Of a DNA stretch of 64,000 nt, positions 54,073 through 62,053 are shown piece after piece. Position numbers and translations under genes: made by a program. The notes under the pieces are model-generated. The model did not search any database. It was not told the origin of the DNA and saw nothing but the letters and a program-made list of their open reading frames with translations. Source of the stretch: Fundidesulfovibrio putealis DSM 16056 (lineage in GTDB: Bacteria; Desulfobacterota; Desulfovibrionia; Desulfovibrionales; Desulfovibrionaceae); the NCBI RefSeq assembly GCF_000429325.1, contig NZ_AUBQ01000017.1, positions 1 through 64,000 of the forward strand, given 5' to 3'. The stretch's first letter is position 1. Every line of letters starts with the position of its first letter.

Positions 54073-56460
54073 ATGCACACCTCCATGAGACGCTCTCACA
54101 AGTTCCGGGGACAACCTCCATCGCGACACTCCCGGCCTGTTCAGGGGATCGCTCCGGCCCTGCGGCGTCTGGCGCGCGCCGGTTCGTTCACGTTCCTGCT
54201 GGCCTTGTCCTGTCTGCTCTGCCTGCACCCGGCGCAGGCTTCCAATTCTCAAAGCTCCTCCCACGGCCAGACGTCTCTGATCCGACTGCAACTGAAGTGG
54301 AAGCATCAGTTCCAGTTCGCCGGGTATTACGCCGCCATCGAAAAGGGTTTCTTTGCCAGGGAGGGCCTGCGCGTCGAGCTGCTCGAAGGCGTTCCCGGCT
54401 TCACGCCCTCCGAGCGCCTGTTCACCGGACAGGCCGAGTACGCGGTGGATTCCACGGCCATACTCCTCCAGCGCCAGAAAGGCCGGAAAGTGGTGGCTCT
54501 GGCGGCCATATTCCAGCACTCCCCCAACATCGTCATGACCCGGCGCGACAGCGGCCTCACCACGCCGCAATCCCTGATGGGCAAGCGCATCATGTTCACC
54601 GACCCCACAGACCCCGAATGCCACGCCATGCTGGCCAACGAGGGCGTCTTCCCCAAGGACTACACCGTGCTCCCCCATACCTGGAGCATCGACGCCCTAG
54701 TGAACGGCACAGTGGACGCCATGTCCGCCTACCTCACCAACGAACCGTTCCTCATGGAACAGCGCGGGGTCGCTCCAGGCGTCATCTTCCCCAACCAGTA
54801 TGCAGTTGACTTCTACGGGGATTGCCTGACCACGTCCGAGGCCGAAATAACCGAGCATCCGCGCAGGGTCGAAGCCTTCCTGCGCGCCGTGAACGACGGC
54901 TGGCGCTATGCCATGGCCAACCCCGAGGAGATCGCGAACCTGATCCTGGCGCGCTATCCCACCTCGAAATCCCGCCAGGAACTGCTGTTCGAGGCCGAGG
55001 CCATGCGCAAGCTGATTCTTCCCGACATGGTGGAGATCGGGCACATGAACCCGTCGCGCTGGAAACACATCGCGCAGACCTACGAACGCCTGGGCATGCT
55101 CCCCGCCGATTTCAACATGGAGGGGCTTCTGTATCCCGAATTCAAGCAGGCCAGGGAGGAGCGCGACCGGCTTACCGTGAACATCTTCCTGGCGGCCACC
55201 GGCGCGATGGCGGTGCTCGCGGCCGCGGGCGGCGTGGTCCTGCTGGTCTTCAACAAGCGCCTGAGCCGCATGGTCGCCGAGCGCACCCGGGAACTGGAAC
55301 AGTCCCGCGATTTTTTCCAGAACGTCATCAACAGCACCTCCGACCCCATTTTCGTGAAGGACGCGGAGCACCGCTACGTGCTGACCAACGACTCGACCGC
55401 GCTGTTGTTCGGCAGGAAACCCCAGGACGTCGTCGGGCTCACGGACTTCGATATCTTCCCGCAGGAACACGCCCTAGCCATCAGGGTGAAGGACGAGGCC
55501 GTCAGGGACAGCGGGCGCGAAGACCTCTTCGAGGAATGCCTGCCCGACAGCACCGGAGCTATGCGCAACTTCCTGACCAGGAAAACCCCCTACACCGACA
55601 GCTCCGGCAGGGCCTTCATCCTCGGCGTGGTCCGCGACATCACGGAATTCAAGCGCATGCAGGACATGGTGGTCCAGGCCGAAAAGATGATGTCGCTTGG
55701 CGGGCTGGCCGCCGGAATGGCCCACGAGATCAACAATCCGCTGGGCATCGTCATGCAGTCCGCCCAGAACCTGCATCGCCGCCTCTTCGAAAGCCTGGAC
55801 GCCAACCGGCAGGCCGCCGAAGAGCTGGGCCTGGATCGCGACGCCATGACGGCCTACATGCGCCAAAGGGGCATCCTGGACGCGGTAAGCGACATCCGGG
55901 AGGCCGGGCAGCGGGCTGCGGCCATCGTCAAGAACATGCTGGAGTTCAGCCGCAAGAGCGAATCAGGGAAAGAGCCATGCGACCTCGCGGCCATCACCGA
56001 GAACGTCCTGGGCATCGTCTCCAGCGACTACGACCTCGCCAAGCGCTATGATTTCAAAAAGATCGACATCAGGAAGGACTATTCCCCGCAATCCTTCCCG
56101 GTGCCCTGCTCGCGCACCAAGATCGGACAGGTCATCCTGAACATCCTCAAGAACGCCGTGCAGGCCATGTCCGCAAACACGCAGGCCGCCGCGCCCAGGC
56201 TGTCCATACGGATACGGCCGGAAGGCGATTTCATGCGACTGGACCTGGAGGACAACGGCCCCGGCATGGACGAAGCCGTGCGCAAGCGCATCTTCGAGCC
56301 GTTCTTTACCACCAAGGGCACGGGCGAAGGCACGGGACTTGGCATGTTCGTGTCCTACAGCATCGTCAGCGAACACCACGGCGGACAACTGCTGGTGGAT
56401 TCAGCCCCCGGCCAGGGGACCACCTTCTCCATCCTGCTGCCGCGCGAACCCGCCGCCTAG
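54073..56460 (+). CDS. Sensor histidine kinase with ThiY/NMT1-like periplasmic domain
   Basis: A 795-residue kinase. After an N-terminal signal/TM (about residues 38-56) comes a periplasmic NMT1/ThiY-like solute-binding domain (RLQLKWKHQFQFAGYYAAIE, GQAEYAVDSTAILLQ, DPECHAMLANEGVF) to about 365. TM2 follows (FLAATGAMAVLAAAGGVVLL), then PAS (NSTSDPIFVKDAEHRYVLTN). The phospho-acceptor His is in LAAGMAHEINNPLGIVMQSA, and the ATPase in NILKNAVQAM, DNGPGMDEA and GTGLGMFVSYSI. The response regulator is not adjacent. It senses a pyrimidine- or sulfonate-like ligand by family analogy only. The TAG stop is in the CTAG end of repeat copy B, and its last 57 bases recur at 57443-57499. Confidence 0.9.
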   Translation: MHTSMRRSHKFRGQPPSRHSRPVQGIAPALRRLARAGSFTFLLALSCLLCLHPAQASNSQSSSHGQTSLIRLQLKWKHQFQFAGYYAAIEKGFFAREGLRVELLEGVPGFTPSERLFTGQAEYAVDSTAILLQRQKGRKVVALAAIFQHSPNIVMTRRDSGLTTPQSLMGKRIMFTDPTDPECHAMLANEGVFPKDYTVLPHTWSIDALVNGTVDAMSAYLTNEPFLMEQRGVAPGVIFPNQYAVDFYGDCLTTSEAEITEHPRRVEAFLRAVNDGWRYAMANPEEIANLILARYPTSKSRQELLFEAEAMRKLILPDMVEIGHMNPSRWKHIAQTYERLGMLPADFNMEGLLYPEFKQAREERDRLTVNIFLAATGAMAVLAAAGGVVLLVFNKRLSRMVAERTRELEQSRDFFQNVINSTSDPIFVKDAEHRYVLTNDSTALLFGRKPQDVVGLTDFDIFPQEHALAIRVKDEAVRDSGREDLFEECLPDSTGAMRNFLTRKTPYTDSSGRAFILGVVRDITEFKRMQDMVVQAEKMMSLGGLAAGMAHEINNPLGIVMQSAQNLHRRLFESLDANRQAAEELGLDRDAMTAYMRQRGILDAVSDIREAGQRAAAIVKNMLEFSRKSESGKEPCDLAAITENVLGIVSSDYDLAKRYDFKKIDIRKDYSPQSFPVPCSRTKIGQVILNILKNAVQAMSANTQAAAPRLSIRIRPEGDFMRLDLEDNGPGMDEAVRKRIFEPFFTTKGTGEGTGLGMFVSYSIVSEHHGGQLLVDSAPGQGTTFSILLPREPAA
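56400..56456 (+). repeat. 57-bp direct repeat, left copy (kinase 3' end)
   Basis: The last 57 bases of the kinase gene before its CTAG stop. Matches 57443-57499 at 56 of 57 positions (one C/A change at the seventh base). Confidence 0.9.
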
Positions 56461-56562
56461 TGTGGCGTCCTCAAATAACGTTCATACAATTTACAAGCAC
56501 AAACCAAGAGAACTATTGACTTTTTATAAACATGCTCATGTATTTCAAAGCCGCGTCACTAG
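56457..56562. repeat. CTAG-bounded palindromic repeat, copy B
   Basis: A 106-bp AT-rich element with CTAG at both ends. The left 22 bases equal copy A. The left end begins CTAGTGTGGCGTCC and the reverse-complemented right end begins CTAGTGACGCGGC. It carries a near-palindrome ACATGctCATGT in its right half. The left CTAG supplies the stop codon of the upstream kinase. Confidence 0.75.
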
Positions 56563-56720
56563 GGCGCGGTTGAGCCACGCGGCCATCGGCTTCTCTGATT
56601 CTCGCCACTCCCCGGATGCTTTCCAGAAGAGGCATACTTCCTGAGATACGTCCTCCCTTGCATTAGAAACACGCTCACCATCGCTATCATGCGACTCGCT
56701 GCCAACGGAACGCGTCCACC

Positions 56721-56749
56721 TTGACGGTGTGGATAAGTATGGATATATT
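56721..56749 (+). promoter_or_regulatory. hicAB promoter
   Basis: TTGACG at 56721-56726, a 17-base spacer, and TATATT at 56744-56749. The start of transcription would fall within a few bases of the hicA ATG (56758), and no ribosome site is present, so hicA is likely translated from a leaderless or near-leaderless message. Confidence 0.65.
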
Positions 56750-56757
56750 TTTCTTCT

Positions 56758-56958
56758 ATGAATAGCAGGGACGTGATCCAGGCACTTGAAGCCGAGGGTT
56801 GGAAGCATGTGCGCACCACCGGGAGCCATTGGCACTTCAAGCACGGCACCCGCCCGGGGATCGTCACTGTGCCCCACCCGAAAAAGGACCTGCCCCTGGG
56901 CACGATCAGAAGCGTTGAAAAACAGTCGGGGGTAAATCTGCGCGGGTCGCGATTTTGA
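56758..56958 (+). CDS. hicA: HicA toxin (mRNA interferase)
   Basis: A 66-residue HicA toxin, a small dsRNA-binding-fold RNase that cleaves mRNA until neutralised by HicB. Its sequence MNSRDVIQALEAEGWKHVRT is typical. The catalytic His24 is in TGSHWHFKHG, and the GIVTVPHPKKDLPLGTIRS end is canonical. First gene of the pair; hicB follows after 74 bases. It lies inside a ~1 kb insert flanked by 57-bp direct repeats. No ribosome site precedes it. Confidence 0.93.
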   Translation: MNSRDVIQALEAEGWKHVRTTGSHWHFKHGTRPGIVTVPHPKKDLPLGTIRSVEKQSGVNLRGSRF

Positions 56959-57032
56959 AAACAGTATCGTGCCCAGGTGTTACATCCTGGCTCGCATCAA
57001 CTGCTTTCGCGGACGCATCGCGAGGAGAAGAT

Positions 57033-57428
57033 ATGAGCGCATATATCGGAATTATCCATAAGGAAGCTGACAGCGACTTCGGGGTGAGTTTTCCCGACTT
57101 CCCTGGTTGCATCACCGCAGGAAGCGACATGAACGAAGCTGCTTCAATGGCCAAAGAGGCCCTGGCAGGGCATGTCGCCCTGCTGGCTGAAAATGGGGAA
57201 AACGTCCCGGCGCCGTCGAGCCTGGACGCCGTGCAAGGCCATGAGTTCGCCGCCGGGGCGGTGGCCTACATTGTGGTGGATGTGCCTGTCGCCCCACGCC
57301 GCGCGGTGAAGGTGAGCATCACCATCCCGGAAGACGATCTGGTCTCCATCGACCGTTACGCCAAGGCCCATGGGATGGCCCGCAGCACGTTCCTGGTGCA
57401 AGCGGCAAGGTCGGTGATGCACGGTTGA
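57033..57428 (+). CDS. hicB: HicB antitoxin
   Basis: A 131-residue HicB antitoxin that binds and blocks HicA and represses the hicAB promoter. The N-terminal partial-RNase-H part has YIGIIHKEADSDFGVSFPDF and PGCITAGSDMNEAASMAKEA. The C-terminal DNA-binding ribbon-helix-helix is RRAVKVSITIPEDDLVSIDR...HGMARSTFLVQAAR. ATG 57033 has GAGGAGA upstream, in contrast to hicA; the frame is open to 56955. Downstream lies the second 57-bp repeat. Confidence 0.92.
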   Translation: MSAYIGIIHKEADSDFGVSFPDFPGCITAGSDMNEAASMAKEALAGHVALLAENGENVPAPSSLDAVQGHEFAAGAVAYIVVDVPVAPRRAVKVSITIPEDDLVSIDRYAKAHGMARSTFLVQAARSVMHG

Positions 57429-57442
57429 TGGGACGGCTTTTG

Positions 57443-57499
57443 TTCAGCACCCGGCCAGGGGACCACCTTCTCCATCCTGCTGCCGCGCGAACCCGCCGC
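57443..57499 (+). repeat. 57-bp direct repeat, right copy
   Basis: A second copy of the kinase 3' end. Here it is followed by GTAAGG, so the reading frame ends GCG TAA rather than GCC TAG; this probably is the ancestral kinase end, left behind the insert. Confidence 0.85.
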
Positions 57500-57544
57500 G
57501 TAAGGCGCGAACACTCCACTTCCGCCTGAATCAAGGAGGATTCC

Positions 57545-58219
57545 ATGAATCGCCGCGAATTCATCGAGACAGGAGCCGTCCTGGCCGCCAGCGCCGTATT
57601 GGCCGCGAGCGTGGCACCCCCCGGCGTGGCCTCGGCCCAGGCGCAGGACATGCCTCTCCCCCCGCCCCGGACCACCGGCGGCAAGCCCCTCATGGACGCC
57701 CTCATGGAGCGGCGCTCCACCAGGCGTTTCGCCCCCAAAGCCCTTGAGCCGCAGGTCCTGTCCGACCTGCTGTGGGCGGCCTTCGGCATCAACCGTACCG
57801 ATGGCTCGAACAAGCGCACCGCACCCTCCTGGAAGAACCGCCAGGAGATGGCCGTCTATGTGGCCATGCCGACCGGTCTGTTCCGCTACGACGCCAAGCG
57901 CCACGCCCTGGCCCCGGTCTCTGGCAAGGACCTGCGCGCGCTGACCGGCAAGCAGGACTTCGTGGCCACGGCTCCCCTGAACCTCATTTATGTGGTCGAT
58001 TTCGCGCAGATGAGCGAGGCCTCGCCTGAAGAACGGATGTTCGTCGCAGGGTGCGACTCCGGGTCCATCTTCCAGAACGTCTACCTGGCCTGCGCCTCGC
58101 TGGGGCTGGTTACGGTGGTCCGGGCCAACGCGGACAAGTCCGCCCTGGCCAGGGAAATGAACCTCGGCGCGGACCAGATGGTCACGCTGGCGCAGACGGT
58201 GGGGTACCCGGCGGGATAA
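57545..58219 (+). CDS. Tat-exported nitroreductase-family protein
   Basis: A 224-residue FMN-dependent nitroreductase-like protein, of the SagB-type. It has a twin-arginine signal (NRREFIETGAVLAASAVLAA). The core has LMDALMERRSTRRFAPKALE, LSDLLWAAFGINRTDGSNKR, CDSGSIFQNVYLACASLGL and GADQMVTLAQTVGYPAG. The substrate is unknown; Tat export fits folding with FMN in the cytoplasm. GGAGG lies before ATG 57545. Probably the original neighbour of the kinase gene before the hicAB insert. Confidence 0.88.
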   Translation: MNRREFIETGAVLAASAVLAASVAPPGVASAQAQDMPLPPPRTTGGKPLMDALMERRSTRRFAPKALEPQVLSDLLWAAFGINRTDGSNKRTAPSWKNRQEMAVYVAMPTGLFRYDAKRHALAPVSGKDLRALTGKQDFVATAPLNLIYVVDFAQMSEASPEERMFVAGCDSGSIFQNVYLACASLGLVTVVRANADKSALAREMNLGADQMVTLAQTVGYPAG

Positions 58220-58246
58220 ACGCCGGGGAGCGTGCCGGAGGGGAAA

Positions 58247-58675
58247 TCAGGGCCTTTCCTTCAGGAGATCCACCAGTTCGTCCACGCTGCGCACGATGGC
58301 CTCGCAGCTGGCGTGGATCATGGCGTTGACGCACGCGCCCGGAACGTCTCCGGCCCGGCGGAAGTCGGTCCTGACGCCGACGACGGGGATGCCCCTGGCG
58401 TGGGCGTAGCCGATCTCCCAGGCGGTGCCGTCGTCCACCTGGGGACCGTCGAGCAGGGCCACCACCAGGCCGCAGGCGGCCAGGGCGTCCCGGCAGTCTG
58501 TCATGATGACGCGCGGGGCGTCCGCTCCCCATTTGGCGATCTCGTCCTGGTCGAACAACTCGAAGGGCCAGATGACCGTATGGCCGGTCTCGACCTCGAT
58601 GCGGGCTTTCGTGGCGCGGTGCCACTGCCGATCGGCTTGCGAAAAAAGTGGTCCGGCTAGATAGATGGTAGGCAT
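58247..58675 (-). CDS. Nucleoside 2-deoxyribosyltransferase family protein
   Basis: A 142-residue protein of the nucleoside 2-deoxyribosyltransferase/DUF4406-like fold, which moves deoxyribose between bases or hydrolyses nucleotides. It begins IYLAGPLFSQADRQWHRATK and contains VVALLDGPQVDDGTAWEIGYAHARG, where the Glu in AWEIGYA is the expected nucleophile. The family has many unassigned members. AAGGA before ATG 58675. Convergent with the nitroreductase. Confidence 0.82.
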   Translation of the reverse strand: MPTIYLAGPLFSQADRQWHRATKARIEVETGHTVIWPFELFDQDEIAKWGADAPRVIMTDCRDALAACGLVVALLDGPQVDDGTAWEIGYAHARGIPVVGVRTDFRRAGDVPGACVNAMIHASCEAIVRSVDELVDLLKERP

Positions 58676-58756
58676 GACGGTCCTTTGCCAGGGAGAGGCC
58701 GTCCAGACAAGAGGCCTTTGGCCTGATTGGGCGCTAGGCCCCTGACAGGCGGGCTG

Positions 58757-61621
58757 TCACGGAAATTCCTTCCGGAGCAGTTCCATCACCCTTGCCGAAG
58801 CGGCTTCCAGCCCCTGGAAGAACTCCCCGGCCAGCGCGGGGTTCATGCTCCTCCCCGCCTGTTCGATGTCCAGCGCGCACTGCCGGACCGCCGCCGCCCC
58901 GATCACTCCGGAGGCCCCCTTGAGGGCGTGGGCGGATTCCACAAGCTGTGTATGGTTCCTGTCGATCAGGGCTTGCCGTATTTCAGCAACCCGCCGGGGC
59001 AGTTCCCTCTTGAAGACCTCCACCAGATTGCCATGAAGCTCAGGCTTGGACGCAAACTGGGATGCTGCCCACGCCCTGTCCAGGTCCGGCAATCCCGTAT
59101 CGGCTTGTTGCGGCCCGCACGCTGCGTCGGGGGGCAGGGCTCCCCCGCTCATGGCCAGTTCCACTGCCCGAATCAGTTCATCCAGCTCCACCGGCTTGGC
59201 GACGTAGCCATTCGCACCTGCAGCCAGGAACCGCTCCCGGTCGCCCTTCAGGGCGTGGGCGGTCATGGCCACGATGGGGATGTCCGGGTCGAACGCGCCC
59301 GACCGGGAGGACCTGATGATCCTGGTGGCTTCCAGCCCGTCCATCACCGGCATGGAGATGTCCATGAGGATCAGGTCGTAGCGCCCGGCGCCCAGCATCT
59401 CCACGGCCTGCTTCCCGTTGGCGGCGATGGCCACAGTATGCCCGGCATCCTTCAGGAAGGTCTCGGCGAACATCTGATTCATCCGGTCGTCCTCTGCCAC
59501 GAGTATCCGTAGAGGCATGTTCCCCCCGATTCCGGCGGCTCCGGATGAAACGGCCCCTGCGGCCGTGCCGCACGCATCGCCCCCCGAGGGCTGGAGCGCG
59601 AACACCGCCGTGAACTTGAACGTCGCGCCCTTGTCCGGCTCGCTCTCCACCCATATGTCGCCGCGCATCATGCCGATGAGCTTCTTTGAGATGGCCAGCC
59701 CGAGCCCGGTGCCGCCAAAAAGCTTGGTGGTGGAGGAATCCGCCTGGGTGAAGCTCTCGAAGATGGTCTCCAGCTTGTCCTTGGCGATGCCTATGCCTGT
59801 ATCGCGCACCATGAACAGCAGGCGGGTCATTTGCACGCGGGCCTCGCCCCCCTCTTCGGCCTGGACGGGCGGCTGCGGCCAGACCGACAGCTCCACCACC
59901 CCCTTCCGGGTGAACTTCAGGGCGTTGCCCACCAGGTTCACGAGAACCTGGCGCAGGCGCCCGGGATCGCCCTGGAGCGTGTCCGGCACTATCGCGTCAA
60001 CGTGGAGCTTCAAGGCCACGCCTTTGTTCTGGGCCTGATGGGCGAAGCTCTTCATGATCTTGTCCAGCAGGGGACGCAGCGCGAAACGGTCGGATTCCAG
60101 GTCGAGCCGCCCTGCCTCGATTTTGGAAAAATCCAGCACGTCGTTTATGATCTGCATGAGCGAGGCTCCTGCGTCCATGACGCCTTCGAGGAACTCGCGC
60201 TGCTCGTCGGAGAGGTCACGGCGCAGCACCAGCTTGGTCAGGCCCAGGATGGCGTTCATGGGGGTCCTGATCTCGTGGCTCATGTTGGCCATGAACTCGC
60301 TCTTGGCCTTGCTGGCCGCCTCGGCGGCGTCCTTGGCCCGCTGGAGTTCGTCCCTTATGCGTTTGCGCTCCGTGATGTCCACGATCAGGCCGTCGTAGGC
60401 GGCCACGCTGCCAGAGGCGTCCCGCCTGGGGACGAGGGTGGTGGATATCCAGCGGACGCTGCCGTCCTTGTGGAATATGCGGTGCTCGAACTCGGCCCCC
60501 CCCTCGTCGGAGAGCGCCCGCAGGGAGCAGTCCATGACCGCCGCCCGGTCTTCGGGGTGGATCATCTTGTGCCAGAGATAGGGGTCCGCGTCGTATTCCT
60601 CGGCGGTGTAGCCGGTTACCGCCTCGCACCCGGAGCCATGGATCGTGCGGACGGCCTCCCCCGCGTCGAGCGTGACCGTGTAGATGTAGCTGGTCACAGA
60701 ACCCAGCAGGCGACGGTAGCGGGCCTCGCTGTCCTTGAGCGCCTGCTCCGCCATTTTGCGCTCGGTGATGTCTATGATCAGGGCCAGCTTGGAGGTGGTG
60801 CCGTCGGCGTGGTAGATGGGGGTGTTGGCGTTGTAATACCAACGCCCGAACTGCTCGTTGAACATCTCCCAGCGGACGGTTTCGCCCTTCATGACCCGGT
60901 CGTTCACACACCAGGGACAGGCAGAATCCCGACCATGCAGCGCCTTGTGGCAGTTTTCTCCGGTTGCGTCGCGTCCCAGGAGCGCTATCAGCGCCTGATT
61001 CATGAAGGTGATGCGGAAATCGGCGGAGCAGATGTAGATCATGCCGTAGAAGGCAGTGACGATGGCCCGGTGCTTTTCCTCGCTTTCACGAAGCGCCTGT
61101 TCGATGCGCTTTCTGCGGGTGATGTCTTCGTACGCGCCGAGTACCCCCCGTATTGCGCCGTCGGCATCGTACAGGGGGACCTTGGTGGTCCGCAGCCATA
61201 TCTGATTTCCATCGGGAGTGGTCTGGGGTTCTTCGTAGCCGAGCTTGCCCATGCCGCTGGCCAGCACTGCGCGGTCGTCGGCCCGGTAGGCGTCGGCTTG
61301 TTCGGTCCAGGCCATCTCGAAGTCGTTTTTGCCGATGAGGGCGTCGGGGGAGTCGAACCCCGCGTCGGCCGCGAATGGCTTGTTGCAGCCCAGGTAGTTC
61401 AGGTCGGCGTCCTTCCAGAATACCCTGACCGGCAGGGCGTCCAGCACCTGATTGAGCATGACGCGCGATTCGCGCGCATCCAGACCCAGGTCCGGGACCA
61501 AGCCATGGGGACGGCTGGATTCGGCTTGCGGGCCACGGGCCAGGGCCAGCTCCAGTTCGGCAATACGAACCCTGGCTGCCGCAAGCGCGGCTTCCAACTC
61601 CTCGCGGGACGTCGTTTCCAT
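58757..61621 (-). CDS. Hybrid histidine kinase (three PAS, HisKA, HATPase, REC, HPt)
   Basis: A 954-residue soluble hybrid kinase without TM segments. An N-terminal coiled coil is followed by three PAS domains (about 55-175, 180-300, 300-420). The second has the Cys pattern ENCHKALHGRDSACPWCVN. Then come HisKA with MANMSHEIRTPMNAIL, HATPase with GNALKFTRKG and FGGTGLGLAISKKLI, and REC with Asp in LILMDISMPVMDG. The HPt domain has VESAHALKGASGVIG. All relay residues are present, so phosphate can pass His to Asp to His. The final partner is not encoded nearby. The three PAS domains suggest redox or ligand sensing in the cytoplasm. Confidence 0.93.
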   Translation of the reverse strand: METTSREELEAALAAARVRIAELELALARGPQAESSRPHGLVPDLGLDARESRVMLNQVLDALPVRVFWKDADLNYLGCNKPFAADAGFDSPDALIGKNDFEMAWTEQADAYRADDRAVLASGMGKLGYEEPQTTPDGNQIWLRTTKVPLYDADGAIRGVLGAYEDITRRKRIEQALRESEEKHRAIVTAFYGMIYICSADFRITFMNQALIALLGRDATGENCHKALHGRDSACPWCVNDRVMKGETVRWEMFNEQFGRWYYNANTPIYHADGTTSKLALIIDITERKMAEQALKDSEARYRRLLGSVTSYIYTVTLDAGEAVRTIHGSGCEAVTGYTAEEYDADPYLWHKMIHPEDRAAVMDCSLRALSDEGGAEFEHRIFHKDGSVRWISTTLVPRRDASGSVAAYDGLIVDITERKRIRDELQRAKDAAEAASKAKSEFMANMSHEIRTPMNAILGLTKLVLRRDLSDEQREFLEGVMDAGASLMQIINDVLDFSKIEAGRLDLESDRFALRPLLDKIMKSFAHQAQNKGVALKLHVDAIVPDTLQGDPGRLRQVLVNLVGNALKFTRKGVVELSVWPQPPVQAEEGGEARVQMTRLLFMVRDTGIGIAKDKLETIFESFTQADSSTTKLFGGTGLGLAISKKLIGMMRGDIWVESEPDKGATFKFTAVFALQPSGGDACGTAAGAVSSGAAGIGGNMPLRILVAEDDRMNQMFAETFLKDAGHTVAIAANGKQAVEMLGAGRYDLILMDISMPVMDGLEATRIIRSSRSGAFDPDIPIVAMTAHALKGDRERFLAAGANGYVAKPVELDELIRAVELAMSGGALPPDAACGPQQADTGLPDLDRAWAASQFASKPELHGNLVEVFKRELPRRVAEIRQALIDRNHTQLVESAHALKGASGVIGAAAVRQCALDIEQAGRSMNPALAGEFFQGLEAASARVMELLRKEFP

Positions 61622-61735
61622 GAGAAATCGCCTTCCCTGTGCGCCTGCGCGCCTGACCAGCCTGTATGAGGGGGGGCATGCGACTCTATCGTCTCAATAC
61701 CCCAGAGCACACGGCTCCTGCAACAGCCCAAACCG

Positions 61736-61767
61736 AAAAAGGGTTCCAGACGTTACGTCTGGAACCC
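61736..61767 (-). terminator. Terminator of tRNA-Asn
   Basis: GGGTTCCAGACG/CGTCTGGAACCC with a 3-base loop and AAAAA on the left, giving a T run on the minus strand, 12 bases after the tRNA. Confidence 0.88.
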
Positions 61768-61778
61768 TTGAATTCTCG

Positions 61779-61854
61779 TGGCTCCCCGGGGGTGACTCGA
61801 ACACCCAACATTCTGATTAACAGTCAGACGCTCTGCCGATTGAGCTACCGGGGA
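61779..61854 (-). tRNA. tRNA-Asn (anticodon GTT)
   Basis: On the minus strand the 76-base sequence starts TCCCCGGTAGCTCAATCGG, has the anticodon arm TCTGA-CTGTTAA-TCAGA with GTT, the T arm GTTCGAGTC, and an acceptor CCGGGGA pairing with the 5' end, followed by G and an encoded CCA. All arms pair, so it is functional. Confidence 0.97.
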
Positions 61855-61923
61855 ACAGAAGGCCGACACGGTTTCCCGTGCCCGCTTGACGTTGCGCTGT
61901 GGCGCCTCGCGTCGCGGAAAGAC

Positions 61924-61952
61924 GGTTTATGAAAACAGGCCCCTCGCGTCAA
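61924..61952 (-). promoter_or_regulatory. Promoter of tRNA-Asn
   Basis: On the minus strand TTGACG and TAAACC are 17 bases apart, ending about 70 bases before the tRNA. Confidence 0.55.
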
Positions 61953-61980
61953 CCATTTTTTTTCAAAATTTTTCCGTTTC

Positions 61981-62009
61981 TTGACGCTCCCAGGGTTTTG
62001 ACTTAGGGC
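61981..62009 (+). promoter_or_regulatory. Candidate lysS promoter
   Basis: TTGACG, 17 bases, then TAGGGC, after a T-rich tract and 45 bases before the lysS start. The -10 is weak. Confidence 0.3.
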
Positions 62010-62053
62010 ATGCCGATTCCTTTCGTCCCTCTTTTCGACCACGGAGAGTTCCT

